64,000 nucleotides of DNA from Clusia tigrina (Eukaryota > Arthropoda > Insecta > Diptera > Clusiidae), in the NCBI GenBank assembly GCA_920105625.2, contig OV050032.1, forward strand, positions 5,780,129-5,844,128, in the 5' to 3' direction. This document shows positions 32,190 to 43,992 of this stretch, piece by piece. The translations under genes and the position numbers were made by a program. The notes beneath the pieces are model-generated. The model had not been told where the DNA came from. It worked only from the letters and a program-made list of their open reading frames with translations, and did no database searches. Numbering within the stretch: the first letter of the stretch is position 1; the number at the start of each line of letters is the position of its first letter.

Positions 32190-33092
32190 GTGAACTCAAT
32201 CGTGGTCGTAGTTCGGTCGCCGACGAACTCCGTGAAGGTGGGTCCAAAATCGGTTGTTGTACCACAAAACATCGATGCAGTGCGTGAACTGATAATGCAA
32301 GATCGTCATGTGACATATCGTGAGATAGAGGACACCTTGGGCATTACTTCCACTACCATACAAGCAATATTGCATGAACATTTGGCTGTAAAAAAGATTT
32401 GTTCGCGTTGGATCCCACATAATTTGACAATCGCTCAAAAAAAGGGTCGTGTCAATTGGTGTAAGCAAATGATTAAAAAGTTTGACCGTGATGCTTCAAA
32501 AGATGTGTATAAAATCGTGACAGGTGACGAATCATGGATGTATGCGTATGAGCCGGAAACAAAACAACGATCGACCGTGTGGGTATTCCAAGACGAGCTA
32601 AATTCAACAAAAGTTTTTCGTGGAAGCAGCACAGCGAAGCAAATGGTCGCCTCTTTCTTCGGCCGAATGGGTCACGTGGCCACTGTTCCGCTTGAGCAAC
32701 GTAGGACGGTCAATTCTGAGTGGGACACGACCATTTGTTTGCCGGAAGTCTTCGGAGAAATTCTTAAAACCAACCGCCGAAGACGAATCATTCTCCATCA
32801 TGACAATGCGAGCTCTCACTCATCTCGTCACACAGGTGAATTTTTGAGAGGTCAAAACACCGAATTGATGACTCATCCTCCGTACAGTCCTGATTTGGCA
32901 CCCAATGACTTCTTCTTGTTCCCGAATATCAAAGGTAGTCAACGATTTACGAGCGCCGAAGGAGCAGTTGAAGCGCTCAAAAACCATGTTTTGGAGGTGT
33001 CTCAAGAGGAGTGGAAAAACTGCAATGACAAATGGTTGGAACGAATGCAGAAGTGTATTGATCATCAAGGGGAATATTTTGGAGAACAATAG
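32190..33092 (+). pseudogene. mariner DD34D transposase, copy B
   Basis: From about residue 15 onward the frame is true transposase: VVVPQNIDAVREL, HVTYREIEDTLGI, KKICSRWIPHNLTIAQKK, DESWMYAYEPETKQR (first Asp), then RTVNSEWDTTICLPEVF, RRIILHHDNASSH (second Asp) and YSPDLAPNDFFLF (third Asp). I count 34 residues between the last two Asp residues, the DD34D signature of mariner. It ends properly with EYFGEQ and a stop. The first 14 residues are out of frame because of an extra G near 32240 relative to copy A. The N-terminal DNA-binding part is cut off by the LTR, so the protein is not functional as it stands. Confidence 0.9.
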
Positions 33093-33159
33093 AGCCATTT
33101 TCATTTAAAAATGTTGGTTATTATTTGCTATTCCCGAAATATAAAGAGTACCCCTCGTA

Positions 33160-33949
33160 ATATTAATAGCAGTGTAAAATTTCAGAATCTGTTTGTTAAT
33201 AATGATTTCTTTTAAATAATTACTACCTTAACTGAATCCCAACTGCTCTCTGAGAATTTTGGCATTTTGTGCTACCAAACCACACACACACACACACTGT
33301 CTCATTTGTCGACTCAGTTGCCCGCGCCTGTTGGCCTGATTAGGCTGCAGCAAGTATTCCACTTGAATTTCGACGCACCTCCACTTTGCTCCAGTCATTT
33401 ATCGCTCATCTTATCACAGTGTAAAATCAACATTTTAAATTTTTTTTCGTTGCTGTTTTTTTGTTGGTGAAATTACTCAAACAAATCGGTGCATAAAAAT
33501 CGACACACTGAACGCGTTTAAAATCAAAAGTTGGTAGTAATTAACCGACAATGACGTAAACCCAGTGATTTTAAATTAACTGATTAAAATAGGCAAAAGG
33601 AAAACAATCGCAGGCGCTCCAACATGGCCAAGGAAAAGAAATGCGAAGAATTTCGAGCGTAACTAAACCGCAGCTAACTCAATTTTAAACGTTAGTTACA
33701 TATTAACAGCATGTTGTATAATTGTTCATAATTATAACAATTAAATTAATACAATGCTAGCGCCAACATCAGCAGCAGCACCAACAACAACAACAGCAGC
33801 AACAACAGCAACAGCAATCATTACAGCAACAGGTTGTATAATAACGCATATTAAAGCCCAGCAAAAACAAAAGAAAATTACAAATTTCATGCTTCGCAAA
33901 ATATTCAACAGGAACTGCTGCATACGAGTATGCACCAAGCATAATGGCA

Positions 33950-33980
<31 letters not shown>

Positions 33981-34679
33981 CCATCCAAACAGCTGCACAC
34001 ACAACCCCACTCACATACGCTTACGTCGTCTGTGCAAGCATGTGGGTGAAAATGCTAACTGCATATGTGCCATAAGAAAGTTTTCCTCAGGGCACAGCCA
34101 CCGCAACGCACCACAGCCAAAAGAAAATGAAAGTTTTCATTGCACGCCTCTCCGTGTGTGTGTGTGTGTGTGTGCATGAGAGTGCATGTGCGGATGTGTG
34201 TGTTTATGTGAGGGAGTGCTTAATTAAGCTCACATACTCAAACTCACATGTTTTGTGAACATTGAGCTATTTAAAATGATCGCACATCACATCGGATCAT
34301 TTGCTCACCGGTACAGAGGTAGCTGGATATGTGGTGTCCCTGCAGGGAAAATCTGACGGCGCTGCAGCTGGCATAAAGCCAAGAGTAGGTATGTCAGATC
34401 CCTCTTTTTAAATGTAATGCCAAGTCAAACCGGCAGCTGTCAACAGCGGACCTCATAAGAGTGTTCGTATATAATTCAGAGGCTAATTCCGGAGAGAAAT
34501 AGCAGCTCAGACAATGTTTTGGACTTTCGCACCGGAACTGTTGGTCCTACTGAAACTCTTTAAGCATCAAAACTTAAAAGACATGTTTTGGGTATCATAT
34601 TCTAAGATAGGTCCAAGTTACACATCATCTACCTTTGGAGCTTGAACCCATCTACCCGGGCATTATATCTTAGTCACCA
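33160..34679. other. No gene seen; CA and GT microsatellites
   Basis: Contains CA runs (33280-33296 and 33954-33982), CAACAG runs (33766-33830) and a GT run (34155-34174). Frames here are built from these repeats. Confidence 0.5.
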
Positions 34680-35560
34680 GAACATTGGGGGAAATGAGAC
34701 AACTGATAAGAACCAAAGCCGAGAGGTGAGACGATCATGATGTGGCATTGGGGGAAATGGTTCCACAGAATTTGAATAAGTTTTCTAAGGATCAGTCACC
34801 AGAACATAAGGGGAAAAGAGGCAACTGATAAGAACCAAAGCCAAGAGGTGAGTGGAATCCACGAGACAACTGATAAGAACCAAAGCCTAGAGGTGAGAGG
34901 ATCATGATGTGGCATTGGGGGAAATGGTTTCACAGATATAAACAGCTCTTCTATGTCTCAGTCACCAGAACATTGGGGGAAATAAGACAACTGATAAGAA
35001 CCAAAGCCAAGAGGTGAGTGGAATCCAAGAGACAACTGATAAGAACCAAAGCCAAGAGGTGAGTGGAATCCAAGAGACAACTGATAAGAACCAAAGCCAA
35101 GAGGTGAGTGGAATCCAAGAGACAACTGATAAGAACCAAAGCCAAGAGGTGAGTGGAATCCAAGAGACAACTGATAAGAACCAAAGCCAAGAGGTGAGTG
35201 GAATTCAAGAGACAACTGATAAGATCCAAAGCCAAGCGAAGAATGGATCATGATGTGGCATTGAGCGAAATGGTTAAACAGAATTTAAAGAAGTTTTCTA
35301 TGTCTCAGTCACCAAAACATTGGGGGAAATGAGACAACTGATAAGAACCAAAGCCTAGAGGTGAGAGGATCATGATGTGGCATTGGGGGAAATGGTTTCA
35401 CAGATATAAACAACTCTTCTATGTCTCAGTCACCAGAACATTGGGGGAAATAAGACAACTGATAAGAACCAAAGCCAAGCGAAGAGTGGATCATGATGTG
35501 GCACTGGAGGAAATGGTTTCACCGAATTTAAAGAAGTTTTCTAAGGTACATAAATTGACA
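34680..35560. repeat. 45-bp tandem array within larger diverged repeats
   Basis: GACAACTGATAAGAACCAAA recurs every 45 bp at 34986, 35031, 35076, 35121, 35166 and 35211. Around it, blocks with GATGTGGCATTGGGGGAAAT (for example 34738, 34906, 35377 and 35496) recur in a looser higher-order pattern. Open frames on both strands (SGIQETTDKNQSQEV on plus) exist because 45 is divisible by three. Confidence 0.9.
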
Positions 35561-36974
35561 AGATATTGGATCAGGAATATGATATAGTTACCTTTTAACT
35601 GGTAGAAGGACTAGTTCACAGAATAGTATTAAATGTGACGATTTCAGAGAGGGCTTGTAAAGGAGTGTGTGTGCGAACTGCTCCACTGTCACGAGTCCAT
35701 CAAAGAATACGTTGATGAAAGTCGTAGCGTAGGTGCTAACTTTCGGAGTTGATTTTTCTGCAGGGATGCAGCATCTAAACATTATTCAATTGTGACATCC
35801 AGAATCCCACAGGCATAGCATACTAGGAGTATCCACATTCTGAAGATTAACAATTATTTAACACATAAAACTCAATTGAAGTACAGCAATTTGATTGGGC
35901 CACCATCACTGGTACCACACACTCACTCACCCGCATACATGCGCGCGCACTCTGGTATGTTCACCCCTCAGGCAATCACTCAGTGGCTCCGTGCAGTCAT
36001 CCTCGCGCAGAAGATTATTTTTCTGCGTTTGAATACTTTGACTGCATTGCCGCGTGACTTTGTCGACGTGTCTCCCTTGAGTGGCATTCTATAGTATAGA
36101 ATTGCACAGAAGGGAATGTCAGCCCCCTGCTTAAGGCGAAACGTTGCATTTGTGTATACTCGTACATGTATATTAGTGTGTTTGTGTGTGTGTTTTTGTG
36201 TGTGTTTGTTTGTGTGAACATTGGACGCATGGGTCATAAAATTAAACTAAAACGCTGAATGCAATTAATCACGTTTCCGTGTTTTCGAGTTCTTGGAAGC
36301 ATGTACCTCGTCGGACTGCTTCCCAAAAGTGTTTGTCATTTCACAGAGTTTGGAATGTGGCAAGCACTGATTTTGGTTGGTTCTTTTTTACATATTTTTT
36401 CTCTTAGCCCTTTGTATTTAATTTCATCTTGAAGGGCGTGCTGAAATGGGCATGTCACATGTCGACAAGAATCCGACTATTATGCACCTAATTAATGAGC
36501 TTCTTCGGCATTCCACGCTTAAAAGACATATATTTTTACACCCACCCACCCACTCAGTTCGGTTGAAATAGACATTTGCACGGGTTTTGTTGATAAAATC
36601 TTCTGTGTAAGGGGGATTCACACTTTTCAAGTAGAAACTGCCTTGTAATGAACAAAGGGTGCTGTCGTGACTCGATGTTGATTACATGAACAACATTTGA
36701 CCGTAGTATTCGCTCAGTGTTATATCAAAGAACAGCCCTTTAAGCAGATATTGGTGGCCAGTGCTACGACTGTGCCAGTGATCAAATGAATGATATTTGT
36801 TTTATGTGCTTGATAGTTCACATAAATTATTGTAACGTCCTTTATAAGAAGACAGAATGGCTGAGCTCCAACCTTTGTATATATTATTTGGATGATAATT
36901 AGATCTTGAATACTTTCAACTATAATTTGTTCGACCTTATTCTTCAAGTGTCTGCTATTGTACTGCTTCTTTAC
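35561..36974. other. No gene seen
   Basis: GT-rich run at 36175-36215; otherwise unique-looking sequence without recognisable proteins. Confidence 0.4.
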
Positions 36975-36984
36975 TACACCTACT

Positions 36985-37580
36985 CAGAAGTAAGGTCTTC
37001 AACTGAAGAAATATTCTATAAATGGAACTGTTCGGAGATTATTTCCTGGTAGTATTCAGAAGTAAGTTCTTAGACTGAAGAAATATTCTATAAATGGAAC
37101 TGTTCGGAGATTATTTCCTGGTAGTATTCACAAGTAAGGGTTTCGACTGAAGAAATAGTCTATAAATAGAAATGTTCGGAGATTATTTCCTGGTAGTATT
37201 CAGAAGTAAGGTCTTCGACTGAAGAAATATTCTATTAATGGAACTGTTCGGAGATTATTTCCTGGTAGTACTCAAAAGTAAGGTCTTGGACAGAAGAAAT
37301 ATTGTATAAATCGAACTGTTCGGAGATTATTTCCAGGTAGTATTCAGAAGTAAGGTCTTCGACTGAAGAAATATTCCATAAACAGAAGAAATATTGTATA
37401 AATGGAACTGTTCAGACATTATTTCCTGGTAATATTCAAACGTAAGGTCTTCAACTGAAGAAATAGTCTATAAATAGAAATGTTCGGAGATTATTTCCTG
37501 CTAGTATTCAGAAGTAAGGTCTTCGACTGAAGAAATATTCCATAAATGGAACTGTTCGGAGATTATTTCCTGGTATTACT
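36985..37580. repeat. 72-bp tandem repeat, about 8 copies
   Basis: The anchor CGGAGATTATTTCCTGGTAG falls at 37033, 37105, 37177, 37249 and 37321; after a unit lengthened by 20 bp it returns at 37413 (variant), 37485 and 37557. Units differ by several substitutions each. Confidence 0.95.
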
Positions 37581-38363
37581 ACTTATAATAAATTCTTTGG
37601 CTTGCTTCTCTATAGTACTCGTATATGCTGAAAATTTTCTTATATATCAGTACTGGTGCGGTTTTGGTGTTGGTTTATTTTCACCTTTTCACCTGTTTGC
37701 GATATTTCTCTTCCGAAGTACCACTGGAACAGCTGCCTCTTCCTACTAAGTTGCTGAGGTATCGCAGTCATATTTCAATATACTGACGATGATTGCTGTG
37801 TGGAGTTGGTGCCGAATCGGGCGGTGAGGTCCAACCACAAAACCGCTGCTGCAGTCGCCAGAAATGGTGCACATGAACTTGAAACCTCCTCGACTAATTA
37901 ACTTGCACTGAGCGCCGGCGTGCCTGCATTTCTGTGTGTGCGCCAGCGTTGCCGATTTTACGACTATTTTATTCAATTTTTGAAGAGATTGTGTCGCACA
38001 TGATCAGCGTGTGACGCAAAATTTTACCGAACTGGCTTATGGCGAGGAAGTAAAAGTCGCAATCGAAACATTTCGAAAATTTTAATTGAACGCGCACGGG
38101 AGGTCATTGCTTTTTTGGTTATTATATTTCCTTCTTAAAAGTGCCGATGCGAAGCTGCTGCTTGGCCTGTGGGCACGTACGATTGTGTAGGTCGTTTCAG
38201 GGATGATTGTTTTGGGGAAATCTGGGGTATAGTCCTCCACCATAGAGCCATAGCAAATTATACACGATTAGGCAGACCTACTGGAAGTTTAACCTCTCTC
38301 TGCCGTTAGGCGAAAGTTCGAAAAATCTTGGTGTAATCCAGATTAAAAAGGAGAAATAAGTTT
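37581..38363. other. No gene seen
   Basis: Short frames only; no motif recognised. Confidence 0.4.
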
Positions 38364-39400
38364 TTATTTCTTTAAGTTTGTTGACATATGCTCAGATGTA
38401 ATACTCATAGATTCGCAAACCTTTGATAGAGATGCCCATATAGTTATAGGTCTGAATTCCCCTACATCCACAGCATATCTCTTTTTAGGAACAGGAGTAA
38501 CCATTCCAATCTTCCACAGCTTCGGAATGCAGGAAGTTGTAAAACGATCGATGAGTTTGCAGAATTTCAAACAAACACTTCTTGAAAGAGATGCCAATAT
38601 CGTTATAGGTCTGAATTCCCCTACATCCACAGCACAACTCTTTTTAGGAACAGGAGTAACCATTTTAATCTTCCACAGCTTCGGAATGCAGGAAGTTGTA
38701 AAATGATCGATGAGTTTGCAGAATTTCAAACAAACACTTCTGGAAAGAGATGCCCATATAGTTATAGGTCTGAATTCCCCTACATCCACAGCATATCTCT
38801 TTTTAGGAACAGGAGTAACCATTCCAATCTTCCACAGCTTCGGAATGCAGGAAGTTGTAAAACGATCGATGAGTTTGCAGAATTTCAAACAAACACTTCT
38901 TGAAAGAGATGCCAATATCGTTATAGGTCTGAATTCCCCTACATCCACAGCACAACTCTTTTTAGGAACAGGAGTAACCATTCCAATCTTCCACAGCTTC
39001 GGAAAGCAGGAAGTTGTAAAACGATCGATGAATTTGCAGAATTTCAAACAAACACTTCTTGAAAGAGATGCTAATATCGTTATAGGTCTGAACTCCCCTA
39101 CATCCACAGCACATCTCTTTTTAGGAACAGGAGTAACCATTCCAATCTTCCACAGCTTCGGAAAGCAGGAAGTTGTAAAACGATCGATGAATTTGCAGAA
39201 TTTCAAACAAACACTTCTTGAAAGAGATGCCCATATAGTTATAGGTCTGAATTCCCCTACATCCACAGCATATCTCTTTTTAGGAACAGGAGTAACCATT
39301 CCAATCTTCCACAGCTTCGGAATGCAGGAAGTTGTAAAACGATCGATGAGTTTGCAGAATTTCAAACAAACACTTCTTGATCATTTTTCCTGAAGATGGC
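38364..39400 (-). repeat. 159-bp tandem array made from a LINE reverse-transcriptase segment
   Basis: The junction GATCGATGAGTTTGC recurs at 38546, 38705, 38864, 39023, 39182 and 39341, an exact 159-bp (53-codon) period. On the minus strand each unit reads KLWKIGMVTPVPKK, VDVGEFRPIT and ASLSRSVCLKFCKLIDRF: the start of a LINE RT domain where WK...PVPK is followed by FRPI. Only the last unit continues into the normal RT sequence SLSKVCE, so the array grew from a segment ending there. The 333-codon open frame is a fusion of repeated RT starts, not a protein with RT activity. Confidence 0.9.
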
Positions 39401-40442
39401 ACAGAGATGTGGTTTTTTTAATTTTTAATGTTCTTTAACTTTATTGTTTAATCTTTTTTTATTTTTTTGAATTTTTTTATACTTTTTTATATAATTCAAT
39501 GATTCTGCATTGCCGCTGGACACCATTACTTGAGGCAAACGTTGAGTACGGGTTAACAGCCGAATTGATTTGTATAGGCAGAGCTATTGTAGCGGGTGTG
39601 ACGACCCGCAGCCGCCGAACAATGGGAAATTGTTCAGTCCGGTATGAAGTTTCTGTAGAATGTCGAAGATGTTCTGGAGCTTGTGTGCTTATCTCTGTCC
39701 GAGCCGACGTGATTATTTTGGTCAGCTTGCGAGGTGGTGGCGGCGCCGCTGCCCAGTCTCTCGATTGCAATTACATGAATTCTGTTCGTTTTGATTGCAG
39801 TCATTTGGTCGCTGATGTTCTGCTTTGTTCGCTACACGGAATTACTTTACACTTGTTTCGTTTGTTTTTGCTCGACGCACGTTTATGATTTTGATCTCCG
39901 AATGTTGATGTTGTTTATTAACTCGAATACGAGTATTTCTGCTAAAATGTTTCTTTGTGTTTTTTAATTATTGTGTTTTAATTCATGCCACTGGAAAAAA
40001 CGAGCGGCCGCCAGTTCACAGTCGATTCGAACACCGCCTCGAGCGAATTACAGTTGAGCTTAATTACGTTAATCACTTCAAGAATTATTCTAGGCTGGTC
40101 ATAAAATTCAGTTTTAATGGCGTACTGCATTAAGCCACGGTCGGTTTTCATACGTGGCTGTGTGTGAGTGTGCATAAATCTCAATACCTCAGCTGGGAAT
40201 TGCTGAGTTAAGGCATGTTTTTTTAGTTTTTAAAGTTACTTGTTTTTTAGTTTGTTTTTTAGTTTGTTTTTATTATAATTTTTATAGTTTTTGTTTGCTG
40301 GTTGTGGTGGTGTAATTTGTGTTTATTCTAGTTTTCAACCAAGTATGACGCAAACACTCGAATCAATTAATTTTTTAATTTTTTTGGATTTTTTGCGTTT
40401 TAATGCGTTTTTTATTTTTCATTTATAAAAATGAGTATATAT
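39401..40442. other. No recognised gene; A/T-rich flanks
   Basis: A 45-bp block at about 39650-39705 (GAAGATGTTCTGGAGCTTGT region) resembles 46740-46785, a dispersed repeat of unknown origin. Frames at 39477-39888 on both strands show no motif I can name. Confidence 0.4.
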
Positions 40443-41850
40443 TTTTTTTTTTTTTTTAGTTTCAATTCAGGTTTTTATTGTTTATTCTACCAGAGATTGA
40501 CAATTGTATTCAACTCTTAAACACCAGTGTGCGAATTATTGGTTGACTTCATAAAATATACTATTATGAAGAAAGATCTCGTCTTTTCAGTCGTGATAAG
40601 CTGCGAGTGGGTTGCAGGACCTGGGCTAGCGAGTTCAGATGATGCAGTAGCCTTGCATGGTATTTTCTAGTCACTTCACACTAGTTCTTATTTAACGGGT
40701 GCATTGTCTAGATCGCGATGGATATTGACTATTCACATTTCTCACGTACCAAGGTGCGTTCACGATGATGTTCAGTATTCTAGACTGAGCTCTTTGAATT
40801 TTCTCTATATTAGAAGAACTTGCAGTTGACCATAACTGAGCGCCATGTGACCAAATCGGTTTGATTGCAGCTTTGTTCAGAAGAACTTTGCATTCTATTG
40901 GAAGGCGAGAGTTTTTATATGGTAAAAAATTAAATTTTAAGGCTGTTAACTTCATCTGCTTTTGCTTGGCTTCAAGTCAGCTTTCTGTCGAGATGTATTC
41001 CCAGATAGGTAGCTTCACTGGATACAGGAATGGTGACTTTGATGAGTTTCAGGGCCGCGGAGCTACTTTGACTTAGTGTAAACGTGACATGTTTGCCTTT
41101 CGTTTCGTTTACTCTTATGAGCCAATTACAGAGCCAGGTTTCAATATTTCGCAAATGTCGATTTAGGGTAGGTACCGTCTGCTACTGAGTGAGAGCATAG
41201 TATCGTAGTGTCGTACAGATTTTTGTTTTTTCATCAGCCGTAAACGAAACATACAGGACAGGCCCGAGAACACTACCTTGGGGTACACCACATTCGCTGC
41301 TGTAGATGTTCGAAGTGGATTCGTTGCACTTCACTAAAAATTTTCTCTCTCTAATGTACGCTTCAAGCGTAGTGTCAAGCATTTGTTTCAACTTGTACAT
41401 AAGTCCGTCATGCCAAACCTTGCCTGAGCTACGCCTAAGAGTGTGGCAGAACAGAACTGCTTAGACTCAAATGCATGGCGTATTTCTTTGGTGATTCGGT
41501 GCACTTGCTCAATTGTTCCATGTTTTCTCCGAAAGCAAAATTGGTGACTTGGGATCAAGTTGTCTACACACATAAAATATTCTTTCAAACAGCTTGGAAA
41601 GTGTAGACAACCGATTGATAAGTCCATATGAAGAGAAATAGGTGGGTTCTTTACCCAGCTTGCAGATCATTTTTATTACTGACAATTTCCAAATATTTTG
41701 GAAGTATACTACTCGAAGAACTGCATTGACCAAGTTTAGAATTAACCCGATTACGCATTTTGATAATTGAACCATCATCTGCGACGTTATCATGTCGTAG
41801 CCAGGAGCCTTACTCGCTTCACAGTACAAGAATACTGACAGCAAATAACA
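40443..41850 (-). mobile_element. Jockey-like LINE, 5' truncated, with poly(A)
   Basis: Minus-strand reading, split by many shifts: EASKAPGYDMITSQMM, NIWKLSVIKMICKLGK, LSTLSKLFERIFYV, SHQFCFRRKHGTIEQ, CGVPQGSVLGPVLY (RT motif before YADD), KGKHVTFTLSQSS, ATYLGIHLDRKLT, IKPIWSHGAQLW and NAPWYVRN. That order is the RT and thumb of the Jockey clade. The YADD box itself is lost. An AATAAA lies just before an A17 tail (minus 40459-40443). Confidence 0.85.
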
Positions 41851-41903
41851 ATAGAAGAGATATTACAAGGGTAAAATTAAGAGAGCTCTATGTCAGCTCT
41901 CAA

Positions 41904-42245
41904 CGAAAATGGAAATGGAAATGGAAATGGAAATGGAAGACTAAACACTTAAACTCGCTAATCGCTGCCACGCCTCTCACAGCAGAAGGCAGCGAATTCC
42001 GGATCCGGATGGCATTCACGAAAAAGTATCGAGTTGAATTAGCATTGGCAAATTTAGGTATTATCATGCACCGACTTCGTTTTGATTGGCTCTGCTGACG
42101 TTGCTCAAAGACATAATTTGGTGTTCTCGTGATAATCAGCTTATGTAGAAGAATACAATTTGTGATCCGTAAAAAGTTCTCAATACTGCATCTAAGATCA
42201 CTTGTCTTCCAGGAAGTTATACTGTCAAGTGTGGCGCCGTTCAAG
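41904..42245 (-). mobile_element. LINE 3' end, CR1-like, with TTTCCA repeat tail
   Basis: The minus strand reads ITSWKTSDLRC, HKLIITRTPNYVF, RSRCMIIPKFANANS and FFVNAIRIRNSLPSAVRG, then EFKCLVF. The FFVNAIR...NSLP pattern is the end of CR1-like ORF2 proteins. It runs into a TTTCCA microsatellite tail (41907-41937), which serves as the 3' tail. 5'-truncated. Confidence 0.75.
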
Positions 42246-42439
42246 CACTGACTAAAAAGTTCTCTTATTTGGGGTGGTGATAGTCAGCTCAAGGACAGCG
42301 CCGGGAAAAGCACGACTCCCCATCATGTTGCAGGAAACCATCCTGACAGTTTGATGAACCTTGCTATGTTCGTAATATTCAAGGATGACAGCTGGATCAG
42401 ACGTGTAACAAATGGGGCGATTTCTTCTTCTGTTCAAGA

Positions 42440-43500
42440 ATGGTCAGTGGCAGAAGAGGTGGAAAACCGTGTCGTCCTCCTCCTCGGAACCACAGCCCCG
42501 ACAGAAATCCTTTGAGGGTAGGCCCAGTCTTTCTGCATGCTGTCCCATTATGCACAAAACCGACACAGTTGTCGACTGAAATACGCGATCAAGAAGTTGA
42601 TTGGTTCTCTGTTTGTCCATTCTTGCCCAAGTTATTATAGCCATGTGGCAGGATTCGTCGTCAACCCAGGATTTGTAGGCGTCAGCCAGGTATTTCCGTT
42701 TGATATCGAGCTGGGCTGTGGCCAGTGGGATGCCGATATTTACGGAGGGCTGAATTTCGTGCAGTAGCGTGCGTGCCTTGGCAAGCTCGTCCGCCCCACA
42801 GTTGCCCGGGATGTCGCTATGTCCGGGAACCCAGACTAGGTGCACCGAGAGTAACTTGCGAGCTCATTTAAAGATGTTCGACATTCATGAACGAGTCTTG
42901 AGGTGGCCGTGGAGCGAAAAAGAGATTTAACGTCAGCTTGGCTGCCTGAGAAGATGAATATGTCGACTGCGCCGATATCGCTACTCAGCATTCATTTGGC
43001 GGCGTGATAAATGGCCATGACTTCAGCCTGAAAGATGCTGTAATGGTCTGGGAGACTTAGGGAGATGTTTAAGTCCAGTTTTTTGGCAAAGATACCGCTG
43101 ACGACTCTACCTCCAAGTTTGGTATAGATATCGACCGTTTGACCGACGATTATGAAGTCCAGTCATTTCTGCTTGGAAGAGTGAGGTCGAACTCCCTGTT
43201 CACTTCAGGATAGACCAACATGTAATCGATAAAGTTGGGGACAGCTGGATCCTGATTCAGAATAGCGACATCCTCACCACTTGATCTAACCCTCATCACA
43301 CATCGCCCCACATCAGCCTCACAGACACAGCAGAACTGATATATAGACGTAGAGGAACTAAACATTCCAAGAGCAGAAACCGAGCCCCATGATCCCGGGT
43401 AAACAAAGATATCACTCATAACACTAGGATCCAACTTGCAGACTGTACTATCCAAGGTTCCTCAAATTCCTACAAAGTAGCTTGGTAGGAAGGGTACTTT
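42440..43500 (-). mobile_element. LINE RNase H and finger relic, LOA/R1-like family N
   Basis: Minus-strand order: VYTKLGGRVVSGIFAKKLDL, SIFQAEVMAIYHAAK, DIFIFSGSQADVKSL, then LVWVPGHSDIPGNCGADELA and GIPLATAQLDIKRKY, then a finger CRGCGSEEEDDTVFHLFC. The DGS of the first RNase H motif and a Trp codon (now stop) are damaged. Upstream, 43150-43455 reads NDWTS and PEVNREFD, which I cannot assign firmly. No tail is seen at the left end; the copy stops within the finger region near 42440. Confidence 0.8.
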
Positions 43501-43985
43501 TCAACTTTGAATTGTAACAATTTTTTTCGATTGACGAATTTTTTATAATTTTATGAATATTGTTTTCTCTAATTAATTGTTTTGTGAAGGTGTTTTATAA
43601 ACTATTATTATTAAGTTATAAAAATTATTTTTTATTTTTTTTTTATTATTTTCTAGTTTTTTGCAGTTAAAGAAGTGGTTGTTTCTCTTTTCTGACGGTT
43701 GTCATGCATTTGTTTCTATTTATATACAGAAGTGTTTCGTTTTTATCGTTATTGTTTTTAAAATTATAGTTTTAAATAGTTTAAAAATAGTTTTTAATAC
43801 TTTAAGCTTTTTTCATAAATATTTTATATTTCTGTTGTCCTTTCACTTAAACTAGTGTGCGGCGGTTGACACTGAACTGTGCCGCCAAGTCAGTTATTTA
43901 CAACTCAGTCAAGTGTATTATTAGAGGCCTACAAGTTAATGAAAGCCTGGCCGAAATGACGTAACTGTTGAGAACAAGTGCTGCA
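43501..43985. other. A/T-rich stretch, no gene
   Basis: Mostly T and A with long T runs (43628-43655). No frame worth supporting. Confidence 0.5.
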
Positions 43986-43992
43986 TTGGAAA

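Larger units (their letters stand above)
31517..33159 (+). mobile_element. mariner copy B, 5' truncated and split by an LTR
   Basis: The left part (31517-31630) is about 94% identical to 25561-25674 of copy A. The element is then broken by a 547-bp LTR and resumes at 32178. It ends with the inverted-repeat-like terminus ACGAGGGGTACTC (read on minus from about 33157), followed by a TA at 33158-33159, as expected of mariner target sites. The matching 5' terminus is gone, so the copy cannot move by itself. Confidence 0.85.

Noticed and set aside
34951..35253. Repeat-protein frames on both strands (about 80-97 codons)
   Set aside because: Products of the 45-bp array, with no start context or domain.
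38710..39393. 227-codon plus-strand frame
   Set aside because: It is antisense to the 159-bp RT array; the period divisible by three makes several frames open.
39477..39888. Opposed frames of 97 and 129 codons
   Set aside because: No motif on either strand; a 45-bp block is shared with 46740-46785, so it may be an unidentified repeat, but not enough to call a gene.
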